A stretch of DNA of 64,000 nt from Strongylocentrotus droebachiensis (GCA_035222895.1 JAVYIG010005318.1:1-64000); one strand, 5' to 3'; shown: positions 1 to 14,043, counted from the first letter of the stretch. Program-made: numbers and translations. The notes: generated from the sequence alone by a model not told the origin.

Positions 1-3000
1 AAACACTGTCAGTAAATTTATTTACACATTAATTTCAGATTTAAATGTATCTCTTAAAAAATGTTTTTTTTGCAAATACATATAAACTTTGTTAAAGTAA
101 ACCATTCATCAAGTTCTTGTGATTGTGAATTAAATGAGAATCATAAAGGGGCTCTTGAAGTATATTTGGTCTTAGCTGTAATTTCGCTACTTAATGTACT
201 TAATGCAGGGATTTAACTTTCAATATGAAGATGATCTGGTGAAATTAAAAACGAACAACATAAGTTAAAAGATAAAAATAAGCTGAAGTACTTTTGTTAT
301 AGAGCTGCAAGTAAGAGCTCAATTTCTATTAGCCAAAGAACTCATTTTGTACCAAAAACATTATCCTACACTTGATGAAAAGCTTTACAAATATTATGAG
401 GGAAATATTCACCATATTCAAGTTTTTAAAGTACTTGCCAATATACTCCATTGCTTAAGATTTCAAAGGTGAAACCTTCTGCCTCATTGTAAAGAAAGAG
501 AAAAATTATAAGGTGGGTTTTAAATAAGTGCAATTTCAGTACAGCTATGTAAAGTACAGTTATCACACATGAAATAAGAGTATTATTCAACGATTGCAAT
601 ACCAACAAAAATGAAACATACTCGTCACCAAACATATCGCCCAAACGTAATCTATGATCATAAATAAAATACATCGCAGGTAATAATCAGAAAAGAAGAA
701 TGTTCTTCTCTGAAATACATAAAACTTAATCAAATTAACATCGTTCCTGCTTTTCATTTTCATAAACATGCTACTAGATAAAAAAATAATGTGTTCTTAC
801 GCAAAATAGAACATTAAGTACAAGCATGTTGACGAAGAGGCCGTTTACCTTGTACTAGAAATTTGTCCGTGAACATAAAAAGATTCAAAATCTTGGATTA
901 ATACTTTACACACAGCACACAAACAAGAAAGCAACATAACTGTAATAGTTTTAAAAAAATGTAATCCAATCCTAAGATTAAGATATCCTAATCCCAGATG
1001 CATAATCCATTGTTAGTCTTTCCCTTAAACCTGGTGCAATTTCATCCAGCATCATATTTGCTATAATGTCTATGTCTCTTTCAAATTGCCCAGCAGAAGG
1101 GCGTTATTAAGGGAATCCCTAAAACCATGGAGTTACTGGCAGGAGGAATTCTCTTGCCAGGCACCGGATGATTTGCATTATGAATACCTTTACCAATACA
1201 AAGGTCAAAGGTTATCTCCTATATCGGTCTTTTGCACAAAACATGGACTACACCACTGGTGGCAGTATCCCTTTAACAAGGAAAGCTGCTTCTTTTTTTT
1301 TTTTTTTTTTACAAAGTAGGGGATTATGATCATCATTCACATGCATCGATATGCTTTATCAATAAATTCTCTGTATTATTACCTTTTTAGCAGTTTTTGA
1401 TTTTTGTTCTCTTTAAGCATAATTCTGGATTAATTGGATTTGAAAGTTTTTAATATCAAATTCAGATTTTTCATGTTTTAAATTAAAAAGTGAAACAGTT
1501 TCAGTTTATTTGGGTGTTATGAGCCTTTATAGGCAAATTAACACAAACGCTTTTGTTGTATTTTTGGGTAAACTACCAGCAATATCAGAGACAACGATTT
1601 CTTGCTAAATATATGATTACATTAATATGTGTTATGTAAGTTTCAAAGAAATATTTACTGAGTAATAAATTAAGTATATACTCCTCAAATACAGACGGAT
1701 GGTATATGCATATACTGTACTTATCAAGTATTGTAGTTTGATAAATAGAGGTATGTTTAAATGTTGAGTTGCACAAGACTATTTTTATCATACTCGTGTT
1801 TTTATATACCACACAAGCCTAAGATATACTGTACTTTCTTTTGATTTTCATACGCATATTTCAGGGTATTCCTCCTTTCAATCATCTATCTAGGATTATC
1901 ATAAAATATTTAGGGATTATATGATGAAATACATACTTTAGTGCATATATCAGTACTTTTGTTAATACATAATGAATTTAATAATAATTCTAATTGATCT
2001 CATATTTACATATCAACAATCATATTCTTTCTCCATCACAAAAATTCTTTACTCTCCTCCAAGTTATGTCCAAGAATTCACAGAAATCATATATCTGCAA
2101 CCGAACATGCGCTTCACCCAGCAAAAAAATAATGCAAATTTGTATAGCTTTTTACAAATAATACAAGTCTTTGTTAATTTTTACAATGAATCATAAGAAA
2201 ATTAAATCACCATAATTCATAATTTAACATCTTTATACAATTATACATAGTTCAGAAATGTTCAAATGCTTGCACTGGCCACGGATAGATAATATGTTCC
2301 AATGACGGACTTTATAACAGAAAGTCAAGAAATAACCCTACCGGTAAACTATCATGTCTGCTAGTAGTATTGAGCTAGATGAAATAAATAATTAAAATAC
2401 TTCAATCAAATTGCAAAAGTTGACTATGAGAAAGACTGTTTTTCTTGCACAGAGGCTGGGTGACAGAAATTGTTTCTGGTTACACTGCAAGAAAAGGATA
2501 CACCAATCAGAAAATGCAAACACGTCTTTTCATGCATTATTCCTTTGGCAGATACATGTATTTCTACGTTCTTGTATTTAGTAAACTACCGGTACATGCA
2601 AATTTATAACTTCTCCGTTTGTTGGAGAAATGCCTGTAAATATTTTGATATTCTTCAATATGAACTGGTTCTTCCTTTTGTAATAAAAAAAAAAGTGGCT
2701 TAAAGGTAAAGACCACCTATGGTCATGCGATTGTATTGTGAAAGAAACGTTGTGGAATCAATCAGAAAAGGTTGATCATCTAGCCTATAAGTATTGGTGT
2801 GTACTGCAAGGTTCTGGAATCATCAAAATGATAAGAAATATGGCCCAGTCTTTGTAAAGTTACAAGCACTGAACACAGAAAGATGTATATGGGACTATAC
2901 CCACAGGTGCGCGACACGTGCGTTTATCTCTCACAGACCATGTAGATAAACTAATTTACCAAATATATCAATTAGCAGGCGGTTTCCCGGCAACATTTTT

Positions 3001-6000
3001 ATCATCATGTATTAGTCAAAACATATTCTTTCACATGATTGGTAATAAGAGCTTCCATTTCATTTTATGAAATTGGGGCGTTTCCAATACTGGTCTTTAC
3101 CTTTAACACCATCAAATATAAGGCAACAAAAAGTTCTGAAGCATTTATGAATTGGCATTCCTTCTGCCGGTTTGATGCAGACATTAATTTCTATCAATTC
3201 TTTTAAAGTGAGATATCTGAAATTCTCTTCTGTTTTAATACAACTATGTAGTTCTGGTCCATTTCAAATGTCTAAGTTTTGTATATTTGGAAAATAATAT
3301 TCTACTGGCTCTCCTTTTCTTTAGATGTATAGTGTCATGTGCTAGTCTCCCAGACATAATCCTAAGTTGTATTCATCTGTATTATAATGTAAATCAAACT
3401 AAATAAAATGGAACACTTATATTAATCTAATTCAATTGATAAAATTCCCCTTGGAAATGGCTACAAGTTCTAAGCTATGATGAAAACTACAAACTACGCA
3501 CACACTCACAAATAATTTCAAGAGGAAACTCAAATCGGCAATGAATAGTTCTCTATACACATAAAACAAAGTGATTGTTGAACACATCTGACAAATGGAT
3601 AAAATTCAATTTTCACTACACATAAAGCAATGTTTTCATAAAGAATAAGTATTAAATCTTTGGTTCACTGAAATATAACAGACATTTGATAACAAGCGAT
3701 TCACAAGGTTCAATCTTTGCACATAGTAAAGCTAAAGGTAAAATGAAATTCTTCAGAAAATTCTCAAAGCATGTCTTTCTTGCGTTTCTTTTCTTTTTTG
3801 GGGCGATATGCGTACATCAGGAAGACCTCATACAAGCCAAAGCAGGAATAAATGTGCAGATTCAAGTATGTATGCAGTCATTTAACCTGTGAATTAGCCC
3901 AACAAAAAAAGTAAAATGATGCTTATAAAACGGATTCTGCAGAATGAAATGTATAATCCTAAAACACCGGAGAGAAAATATGAAAAAAGAAAAAGTGAAA
4001 CACCCCGCCCCAATAATATTAATAATAAAAAAAATGATAATGGGGAAACTAAAATCAAGAAAAGAATTTAGGTTGAAAAAAGAACACTAAACCAAACTTG
4101 CTTTTGTAATTTCATACTGGGATGAGCCCAAGATATTTAATTTTCTACCGATTTCAACCCAATTATGTAATGTACATTTATCTGACCTCTTTCTTAAAAT
4201 GTAAAAGACAGGAGAACGAAAAAAGCCTTTTAAGTTTGTTATTCTTTCTTGTTTTCTTTTTTTTACCGGTCAGGATCAACATCTCTAATACTTTAAAAAA
4301 CAAGTACTGTTATAACAATTTCAATTGGATTCCAATTCTCTTAGATGGAAAGAAGGGAACTTTAAACCAAGTTTAGTACTGCAGATACAGTACATGTACA
4401 CATGTGCTTTGTTACGTTATTTTACTTCTTGAAATAAAAAGGACACTGAAATATACATATAGAAGTACCATGAAAATCAAACAGTTAATTAGAAGGAATT
4501 ATAAATAAAGTAGAAAAGAAAGAAAAAGTAAATCTTGTAAATAAAAAGGAAATAATTATCTAAGTTTTGAATATATTTGTCCATTTTAGAAACGAATGAA
4601 CAATTATATCTTTAATGCTCAAACTCCCTGTTTTTGGCTACATTTTATATAAATTTGATAACAAGACATTTAATATTCCATTCTTCTACTATATATGATT
4701 AAAAATATTATTGTGTAAAACATTTCAAATATATACCTATGTACACAAATATATCATAGAATTTATTTGTATTGTTATATATTGATAAGTCTATTAATTC
4801 ACTGATGCATTTGAAAGAGTGAATACTGATCGAAGATTTATTCTAACTAATTCATTTATATACCAGTATATTCATTTGTAAATAATGATTATTGGTGTTT
4901 TACTTTCATAATTGGTTTGATGTGTCATGTACTAGCCTTCATGGTATTAAAATCCATGTACAGCTTGCAGTGACACTCATGTAAACATGTTGAATAACAT
5001 ATAGTAGTTTTTTTTAAATATCAGTCCCAATCATAACAAATAATGTGTGGTTTAATGTACCGCATTCTAATAAGTGCAATGCATTTGCAGCTCTGCATTG
5101 AATATCATTGATCACTGAGTAAAATACATGTATGTGACTTGCAATGTTTATCATAAGACCAAATATCAAAGGTATATGAGCAGCTATTTTTCTATGTTTG
5201 ATAGTAATGAGGATAACATTCTGTTTACATGTGTCAAACGCAATATTGCATCAAGATCTAACCGCTTGACGTGCTTCAAAAATTTGTTAGAAATTATCGC
5301 CCAAACCATAGCTCCAGCAAGTATTTGAGAGTGTACTGTAATGAATCAGTAGTATAAGTCATAGTTTAGTTACAAAATTTTGTTAATATATTAAAAAGCC
5401 ATTTACCGGTACATCCCTAAATTAAGTAGTGAATCTAGAAGTAAATCAGGCAGAGAACTGGCAGTGCTTTGGTACATGACAGTTACACATCAGCTCTGAA
5501 ATGAATTCAAAGGTGTCCAGTTTCAATGGTGAATCTAACATATTGCAAGAATATTTTGTTGGGAGCGAGGCCCACTCTCTTTCCAATCCCAATTTAGATC
5601 GATGCTCAACCACTTTCTTAATTGACCTTAGAGCAATGAGATCGACCCTATCTGATCGTTTATACTGACCTCAAGCATGTTAATACCCTTGTTCTTAATC
5701 CTGATTTATACGGTCTAGATTTTATTTTTCAAATCATAGATCAAGAAACATCTTACATATGCTTTCCTTTCTAGATGTACAGTGACTAAACAGTCATCAT
5801 AACATAGTGTGAAAGTCCTGTTGGACCCTGTTGAAATGTACCTTGCATTTTCTTAGCACAAATAGTATCAGGGTTTTCCCCCAATCAGATGGCGCTACCC
5901 TAATCGTTCCCCATGGGTGTGACTACACAAAGTCTTAACACAACGATGGAGTGCATGTACTAGCCTGACACCCGACTGAAGTTACACTTCTTCTCCCTTC

Positions 6001-6053
6001 CAAGCTCCCTTCCAAGCTCTCTGCTTAGGTTTCCTGAATACATTCCTCTGTTC
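1..6053. other. 3' flank of Slo1: 3'UTR and intergenic
   Basis: No coding region is recognised on either strand. The stretch begins at the Slo1 stop codon (6054-6056) and runs downstream of it. It must contain the 3'UTR and polyadenylation site, but several AATAAA-like hexamers on the minus strand are equally plausible (for example near 5731), so I do not call the end. It contains a TTAA-flanked MITE at 2700-3106, a poly-T run near 1290 and otherwise unremarkable AT-rich sequence. Confidence 0.6.
2700..3106. mobile_element. MITE with perfect 16-bp TIRs and TTAA ends
   Basis: The left end reads TTAAAGGTAAAGACCA and the right end is its exact reverse complement. TTAA at both ends is the target-site duplication expected of piggyBac-type elements; that class assignment is inference. 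No transposase is encoded. A diverged partial copy of the right half lies at 7809-7962 inside a Slo1 intron. Confidence 0.8.
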
Positions 6054-6608
6054 CTAACATGGAGACGAGGACGCGGGCACAACGATGATCGGCGTACCGT
6101 GACCGTTACCGTTGGCAGGCGGCGTCACGGCTTCGGAATCGCGGTTATCGGGCTGGTGCGACCCGTTCCTCTGGGGCTCGATAGGGGGGATGACTGGGAT
6201 GGATGATGGGAGGGGTACCGATGATAGGGCAGGGCTGGTAGGGGCCTGAGTGAATGATGCTACTAGCCTCTCTGGTTCTCTGGGTCTGTCTAGGAGTCTC
6301 TCTGAAGGCTTCTCCTTCTCCGGTTGTTCTTTGACAGTTTTCTCGTCCTTGGGCTTGCGTGGCTTCTTCTTCTTGAAAGCACTGGACTTGCCGCTAGCGC
6401 TGGGTGGGATGGGGTTGTAGTGCATCAGGCAAAACACGAGGTCGGTTGAGAGGAGAGGGAACTCGAAGGGCGGGTTGGTGATGGTGTAGCGCTTGGAAGA
6501 TGGAGTGCTGGTCGAGGCCGAGCTGTCTCGGAATCGGTAAATGCCAAAGCACAGAATGCCATAGTTCTTGATGGCATCCACAAATAGGTCTCCGTACATG
6601 CCTCCATT
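6054..6608 (-). CDS. KCNMA1: Slo1 terminal coding exon: RCK2 end and C-terminal tail
   Basis: The acceptor is a pyrimidine-rich TTTACAG followed by AAT GGA GGC ATG TAC (phase 0), and the exon ends in TAG. It encodes 184 residues. The first ~70 are the last strands and helices of RCK2, with landmarks [34 protein letters not shown] and [13 protein letters not shown], all near-identical to other Slo1 proteins. The remaining ~110 residues are a disordered tail: a lysine-rich block ([14 protein letters not shown]), a charged [13 protein letters not shown] stretch, then proline/serine-rich sequence ending SSSPC. The tail does not resemble the alternative vertebrate C-termini (for example those ending in VEDEC), so trafficking or phosphorylation signals there are lineage-specific. 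Alternative terminal exons are not excluded. Confidence 0.95.
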   Translation of the reverse strand, partial: NGGMYGDLFVDAIKNYGILCFGIYRFRDSSASTSTPSSKRYTITNPPFEFPLLSTDLVFCLMHYNPIPPSASGKSSAFKKKKPRKPKDEKTVKEQPEKEKPSERLLDRPREPERLVASFTQAPTSPALSSVPLPSSIPVIPPIEPQRNGSHQPDNRDSEAVTPPANGNGHGTPIIVVPASSSPC

Positions 6609-7019
6609 CTGTAAATATCAACAAAGATAGTGAATTACATTCTACACATCAATGAAATGGTGATGAACTTGTTCACCAAAGCTTCAGAGCAAATTCTTGC
6701 AAAATTCCAGGAATTGTATTTAAGCTAGGTGAGTAATAATGTAAGAGGTCTTTTGTCTGACTATTTGTATTCAGATAAAAAACAATTGAGGATATGTTCA
6801 GACAGAAAGCAAAACTATTTATACAAACCAAAACTGAAAGATACCGAGACGTTGACAGGGAGAGAGAGAGAGAGCTAAGGAGAAAATAAAGATGGACAAA
6901 AAGGCTGAGATACAGACAGAAAAGGACACGGTAAACAGAGACAAAGAGAGAGAAAGACTGAACAGGAAGACTGGAAATGTCATCACAACCACCGACAGGT
7001 ACATGTTCCCTGGACTTAC
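6609..7019 (-). other. KCNMA1: Slo1 intron, 411 bp
   Basis: The donor is GTAAGT after codon GGG and the acceptor is TTTACAG. The interior carries a purine (GA) tract on the plus strand at about 6858-6980, so the transcript is CU-rich there. No other feature is seen. Confidence 0.85.
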
Positions 7020-7214
7020 CCCATATTGTGCGAATGGTCCCTCAAAGAGGGGAAGCTGTGCAGCCTTGCATCGATCCCTGTTGGCCAGGAGTTCTATGTT
7101 GTTCTGGCCCGGCTTCATGCCACCTCCCTCAGCTAGGATCTGTTCCAGCTCTGGGGTAGCCCCTCCCGTGATCAGGGTCCTGATGAGGGTTAGGGCGTTG
7201 TCATTGAAGTATGT
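7020..7214 (-). CDS. KCNMA1: Slo1 exon: RCK2 segment after the calcium bowl
   Basis: This 195-nt exon (65 codons, phase 0-0) starts after CGCATAG and ends before GTAAGT. It encodes [18 protein letters not shown], then [11 protein letters not shown], then [18 protein letters not shown] and FEGPFAQYG. Vertebrate Slo1 has the same order ([33 protein letters not shown]). It follows the calcium-bowl exon directly and contributes to the RCK2 C-lobe. Conservation leaves little doubt about frame or limits. Confidence 0.97.
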
Positions 7215-7808
7215 CTATGCGAAGGAAAATATTGGAAAAAACGATATAATTAAGCTCCTGGCATCATTCCTCAGTCTAAACCCAGACTAAGACCGAGACC
7301 AAGACCTGACCAAACAAAAAATTACATTACCGGTACTCTGAAAGGCCAAGAAGTCAATGATTGTCCAGTGTGACTGAGGTGTGAGACTCGCCACTGAAAC
7401 TGTTTAAACATTACTCACATCAGCATACTAGCATTTATAGAGTCTTCAATCTTTCTCTATATACTTTGCCCATACTTACCATGGACACAAATTTATTATT
7501 ATCCACATTTTAACATTTTTATTGGTGTCTCTAGACAGATCGGGAAAACAGTTTCTTGATACAGAAGTGTTGTGACTTAGCACAAGCCACAGATTTGCCC
7601 CCAAAATCAGTGTTGACTGAGATAGCTTTGCAAATCATTCAATTTGCACACAGACAATGAGTGCATAAAGAAAATTGTCTTGAATTTTTGTGTGCTGCTA
7701 GCCTGTAATGTTCGCCAGTTACAGAGGCAGGCATTCTTTAGAATGAATCAAATCAATCTGTACATAGCAAAGGGCGCCTCATGCAGAATCCGCTTATCGA
7801 AATGATAA

Positions 7809-8720
<912 letters not shown>

Positions 8721-8743
8721 TTCACTCATCAAAACAAACTTAC

Positions 8744-8845
8744 CTAACTCTGTGATCATAGGTACATTAGCTCCTACAGCTGATCCTCGTCGCGTGACCT
8801 CTGAACTCCTTGTATGTAGAGGCGATAGACTCATCGGCATGATAC
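8744..8845 (-). CDS. KCNMA1: Slo1 exon: linker to the calcium bowl with RRGS site
   Basis: This is a 102-nt exon in phase 1-1. It encodes IMPMSLSPLHTRSSEVTRRG followed by SAVGANVPMITEL, and joins in frame to VNDSNVQF of the next exon. Vertebrate Slo1 has the equivalent [20 protein letters not shown]. The serine in RRGS lies where the regulatory PKA serine of mammalian BK sits and is a good basophilic-kinase consensus; phosphorylation itself is inference. The acceptor is TTACCAG and the donor is GTAAGT. Confidence 0.95.
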
Positions 8846-11800
8846 CTGGTAATCAAGGGTCATCAGAAATCATTATTAGTTCTATTCTTAAATGATGTAG
8901 TTGGATCTGTTAATACAGACTAACCCTAGGACTTTTGACAAAATAAAGCCTTGAGAAATGTTCATTAACCCTTCCAGAGCATTCAAAAATTGTTTTAAAT
9001 CATAGTAAGAATGTGAAATTCAATTTTTATACAGCATGCTTTTCCATCTTGAGTTTGTATTCTTCAAAACTGTTACTCTTTCTTGCTTTTGATTGCCTGA
9101 AATAATCATTCAATTTTCTATTCAAATTATATATTTCTCTCTTAAATGGGCTTATATCACATCATTAAAATACATGATATCTAAAAATGTTGAAGCATTA
9201 CAGACTACAGTAGCTAAGGGCATTTAATGATAGTGCAATACTACTGTTAACTGATTTGACATATTTCATGAAAATCTAACCTAAGAATTCTATTTCAATG
9301 ATAGAGGCTACTGCTAATAGTCTTCTTATAACTTATCCTTCAGGCAAGCATACAATTTTTGTCTTCTTTTTTCTCAAATATAATGAAGTGATTCTATAAA
9401 TAGGGGAAAATGATAGCATGGTTGTAGTGAAATTGCTTGATTATTAGAAATTAGATTATGGGCAAAAATGAATCATTAAACAAATTGAAACATTACACAT
9501 GCTTCATGCAACAATACAAATGCATTCAATTTTACAACCGGAGTGAAGCAATAAGAAAGACAGGCAAAAATAGAAATTGAAATGAGAAATAAATTAGCTT
9601 CTTGGTGTTATTCTTCTTTTACTACATAGTGTTGCATATTTAATAGAAAAATACCAACGATTTAGAATTTTGGGGAATTTCATTATTTGGGAAACAAAAT
9701 GAGTTGTTTATTTTTCTCTATTGCTTCACTCCTATCAGGGTTACAAGAGAGCACATGACGCAGATATCATGATGGCAATGAGATCATGATGATGGTATGA
9801 CAGATGAAGATGGTGTCAGGATGCCTTGATTTATCCTTGCACCTGTACCCCTCTCTTCTTATTCCCTTACCTGCCTCACTCCCCCCCCCCCCTCTTTTCA
9901 AGTTCTTCATTATCTCTATCCCCACTTTTGCAAACCCTTGACTCATGTATATCCCCACTCATGGTTCCTCAGGGTGATCCAATGATCTCCTAAATTCTAT
10001 ATCCAAAGCCCCCCTCCCCATCTTTTTCTTTTAAGCTCCCTATCTCCTCTTAATCCTTCCCTTCATCTGCCTGATGCCAAGAATTACCACAATATTGGAC
10101 CCAACTGGTTTCGAAATGGATGCGTGGAATACAGTCATCTATTATTTTCAATATACTACAAAGCACCAAATGCTGCCATATAGCCTGAGCAGGGTCAGAA
10201 TTTGCATTTAAATCAATTGAAAATTGATAGGTAATAATAATATAATATGGTCTTATCATTCTAGAGTAGCCTAAGAATTTCTGTCACTGTTCCTGCAGAC
10301 CTTGCAATTATTACCCCAGCATTGCCACGTGCCCATTTAAAGTCTATCTGCACTAGTTAACAGGAGGGAATAGACCACCCTGCAAGGTCACTGACAGGTG
10401 GCTATCTCATCAAATCAGCTCTCAATTATAAGAAAAAGGGGACCATGGGGGCCGATGGTCAGTGATTAGGCATTGTTTGCTATATAGAGGGCGCAAGTAG
10501 CTATAAGTAGTGCAGTCCCGCTTTAAAGCACCTGGCGGAGAGGGACAAATGTGGGCAAACACCTTGTTCAAGGATGTAAACTTTGAGCGGATTGAACCGT
10601 GACCTTTTGTATGGGAGTCAATACCGAAGTGGTCCAACTTGTCCTCACCCCCTATTGATGTGTGGTAATTGCCTAAGCGTTTCATTTATATTAGTATAGT
10701 TTTTAATAACCATATAAAAATAAACGAGCAGTATCCCCCCTCTCTATTAATCAATATAAAAAAGAATTGCAGTATAGTGCAGATGAGGGTATCTTACCTC
10801 GACTCTGGAGAATAATTCAACAAATGAAAGACAAAATATGATGACAAAAGTCCTAGTGGTTGGTTTCTTGGTCTTGTGAAGCAACACTAGGTTGATCTTT
10901 AACATCAACATGGATGGAATGTTTATCATTTGTTAGTTGTCAGTATAAAGTGCCAACAACAAAAACATTGCATGCACTTACTTATCACTTCATTCGACAA
11001 CAACATGACTTATCATTTTTTTTAGTGAACAGGGACAGAATGTTAAATCCTAACCTTATGATATGGCATGCCATTTTGAAGTAACATGTGTTAACATGTA
11101 TGATTACAATGATTGCATACAAATTGAAAAGTTTACAAAATGTTTACAAAAGTTATCATAAAACTTTCTCACTGATTTCTTGTGATTTATTTCAAGCTAT
11201 TAAAAGAATGCTGATAAAAAGATACGCTCATGATTTAAGGGCAGACCTCCACGGAAAGGTGGCTTTAACAAACAATTTTTTAATATCTCAATCTAAAATA
11301 TCACTTTATATGCAGGGTCCTTAAATAAAATATATATTCCACCACAAAAGTGGTTTAGGTTGGGATATAAAAAAAAATGAATAGACATGCACATGTTCAC
11401 AAAATAAAACCAAATGAATATTGCATATTAAATATCTAATAATATTCTGATAAAATATGATCAAGATCTATGATAAAGATGGGAAGTATAAAAACATTTA
11501 CAGTGTTGTTGAATATACTCTGATTTGGAAACATATTTGGAACATCTTTGATGAAGATGGGGGATTATTTACAGATGAATATGAAAGATACTGATTGAAT
11601 GAAATAAAAGGGGAAAGAAATGATAACAGAAAATTCAGCTTAGCAAAATTTGAAAGTATTTAGAAGCATTGATTTTATCCTTGCTTATTTCAAGAATTAA
11701 TATTCATGAAAAATGACAGCGGAGTTTTAGTTGATATTTTTAGATAGCCTAAATAACAAAACTCTGTTGTAAAGTTATGGCAATGCCAATTAGGAGGATT

Positions 11801-12499
11801 ATGCATGGATGAACTAAAAGCATACATTCTAAATCAGTTTAATGACTCTCCAAGAAAATTTGAACATGTTTCTTTTTCTTCAGATGTGATGAATATGCAT
11901 GAATAGATAATATATGTAGATTTCAAGGAGGCCCAAGACTAAATGCTATTTCACTTCAGAGAGAAGAGGTGACTATTCCTGAAAGAAGATGCTTTTGGAA
12001 GTGAACATGAATTGAGATCTAAAATTGCATTTGAGCTTTTAATTATTGCTTAATGAAAGTTATTGCATATTAAGAAAGCTTTGGTTTGCTTTTAGAAGTG
12101 ACCAAGAATTGGGAACTAAGATTGCAATTTAGTTTTCATCTAACTTTTCAAATTAACTAGAATCTTTGCATTATTAGGAAGCTATGAGTGAGTTAAAATC
12201 AGGGATGTTACACAGAATCATGTTCATGAGGCTTATGAAGACCACTGCACAACCTACGACTCAATAACAACTAGATTTTTTTTAAAGAAATTGCAATAGG
12301 ATACGAAAATCTTGAACTGTACATTTCTTCTGGGGTCCCACAGTTGTTGTTGTTCTTAGGTATACAGTGGCCTTAAAACATCAAAATGAACTGGCAAGGG
12401 GCAATGAGGCAAGTGTCGATGCACTGTACAGGCAATTGATGGGATGAGAATTATTAAATGGGAGTGAAGTAAAGGGGAACCACGGAACAAGGAACACAC
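8846..12499 (-). other. KCNMA1: Slo1 intron, 3.65 kb
   Basis: This is an AT-rich intron. It holds a SINE-like dispersed repeat at about 10330-10680 (listed separately), a C-run near 9883, and a closely spaced acceptor/donor pair around 10798-10804. No protein-coding exon is recognised. Confidence 0.85.
10330..10680 (-). mobile_element. SINE-like dispersed repeat
   Basis: Read on the minus strand, it contains GGTTCAATCC, a match to the Pol III B-box. A second, inverted copy of its distal part lies at 39535-39725; both share the tgagagctga...gataaccacctgtcagtgacc block and the ggtctattccctcctg block. The tRNA origin is inferred from the B-box. Confidence 0.65.
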
Positions 12500-12830
12500 C
12501 CTGCAGATCAGTATCCCCACCATCCTGGAAAACATCCTCCCTACTATCATCATCATCATCATTGCCCTCATCGACATCCTTATCCTTGTCCTCCTTCTTG
12601 CTGAAACCCGTCGACGAGACCATTTGGTTGTTCCAACCTTGTAGGCCCGCCTTGGTGAGACCGACAGAGTCGTCGAAGGTCATGGCTTTGATGTTGAGCG
12701 AGGCCAGGATGGTCTCCTTGTCCTGGAGGCTCTGGTCGTCCAGGCTGTTCCTGCTGGCTGAGAGGATCACGCACATGTCGCACTGGTTGACGTTGACGGC
12801 TCGCAGGTCCGCTCTGCTCAGTGGTGACCC
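12500..12830 (-). CDS. KCNMA1: Slo1 exon: RCK2 Rossmann core plus acidic linker
   Basis: This 331-nt exon starts in phase 0 after TTTGATGCACAG and ends in phase 1. The first ~60 residues, [20 protein letters not shown]...VILSA and [20 protein letters not shown], are the classic RCK2 nucleotide-fold core, nearly the same as insect and vertebrate Slo1. After [15 protein letters not shown] the exon continues as a highly charged linker containing [19 protein letters not shown] and [13 protein letters not shown]. This acidic stretch has no counterpart in the serine/proline-rich mammalian linker at this place. The exon joins IMPMSLSP in frame through a split glycine codon. Confidence 0.97.
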
Positions 12831-13818
12831 CTGTGCATCAAACAAGGACATAATACATGTAAGGTTGTTAAATTGATATCTACTTAATGTGGTGCCACTA
12901 AAATTAGGGGAAAAGCTTGACAGTTGGATTTATCTCTATTTTCATATTTTTTACCCATTCCTTTTTCCATTTTTTATATATTTATATATTTTTTTTTACT
13001 TATTTATTCATTTATATATTTTTTGTGTGTGTGTGGGGGGAGGGGATTTCAAAAACACACAGCAATGCCTAAAAAGCATTCAATTACTTTTAGTTATAAA
13101 TTTGCATGCATTTTACTTGTGTTGAGCAGGACTACTGCAGATTGAAAAATATACAACTTCCCAATTTCACAGCACCGCTTTTAACTTGTATACAAGAGAT
13201 TTACTTGAGGAGGATTTCAATGAGTTCCCCAACCTTGTGATTAAAAGAAAGAAAAAAGTGGACACTTTAAATACACAGCACCTTTCCACCCCTACCAAAA
13301 TCCATAGAGGTGTTGTTTGGTCTAACAGATACGTCACTAGACTGTGGATCACAGCACCAATGTCCTTTGGCAAGACATTAATGTACAATAGCCACTCCCC
13401 ACCCAGGTCTAGTAAATGGGTACATGGTAGGAATTTACTTCTTGAATGCTTTTAGTGCCTCATGGCAGCTGGGCTAAAGCCAGGGTAATAATACTACTTT
13501 GTAGGGGGCAATGAGCATCCCCTGGGATGGATATGTGCGCAATTTAAAGAGATGGTTGAGTTCTGGGAAGAGGTGAAAACTAATTTGTGAGCATGTATTA
13601 TGCAAGTGTGGAAGAACATCAGATGAAAAATGTTCCCTGAAAAGCATAGCTCTCATATGCTAGCTGATCTGCCTTTTCTGATCAATTCCACAACGTTTCG
13701 TTCACAGTGCAATCGCATGACCAGAACTCACTTTATCTTTAAATGAAGCTATTATAATTATCATTATCATAATCATAATCATAATCGTCATCATCATCAT
13801 CATCATCATCATACTCAC
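12831..13818 (-). other. KCNMA1: Slo1 intron, 988 bp, with SINE remnant and trinucleotide run
   Basis: It contains a SINE-like stretch at about 13260-13515 with the landmarks tgtcctttggcaagacatta, cactccccacccaggtc and aaatgggtacatggtaggaa, which also occur in the SINE at 56264. A (TCA/TCATAA)n run lies at about 13757-13813, immediately beside the donor of exon 13819-14043. Confidence 0.75.
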
Positions 13819-14043
13819 ATTGAGGACAAAAACTTTGGGGAAGTTCTTGAAGGTCTCCCACTCTCGCCTGATGTAGTCTATGTTACCCAGTAAGACTATG
13901 GTCTTGAGTTCTTCGAAATGGAAGTTGCTCGCCCTGAGAGGCATCACGAAGTTGCGCAGTCCGATGATTGGTGAGCCCTTGTCTCCAAACAAGCACACCA
14001 CCACGTGTGACGTCAGAGCCACTTTGTGAGCCTGTGTTCGATC
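13819..14043 (-). CDS. KCNMA1: Slo1 exon: start of RCK2
   Basis: This 225-nt exon (75 codons, phase 0-0) has acceptor TATGACAG and donor GTGAGT. It encodes [20 protein letters not shown], then [20 protein letters not shown], then [20 protein letters not shown] and [12 protein letters not shown]. It matches the opening strands of RCK2 (HVVVCIFGD..., [32 protein letters not shown]). The last residue N joins [12 protein letters not shown] of the next exon. Confidence 0.98.

Noticed and set aside
1086-1319. Plus-strand ORF starting MPSRRALLRESLKPWSYWQE
   Set aside because: No splice sites, homology or repeat of the pattern in sequence; the C-terminus is a poly-T artefact.
7475-7490. Consensus donor GTAAGTATG on the minus strand in intron 7215-7975
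   Set aside because: The preceding sequence contains stops in the required phase, so no in-frame exon can end here.
10798-10804. 7-nt interval between a good acceptor (TTCTCCAG) and a good donor (GTAAGA) in intron 8846-12499
   Set aside because: Seven nt would break the reading frame between the flanking conserved exons. It could be a poison microexon or decoy, but nothing supports use.
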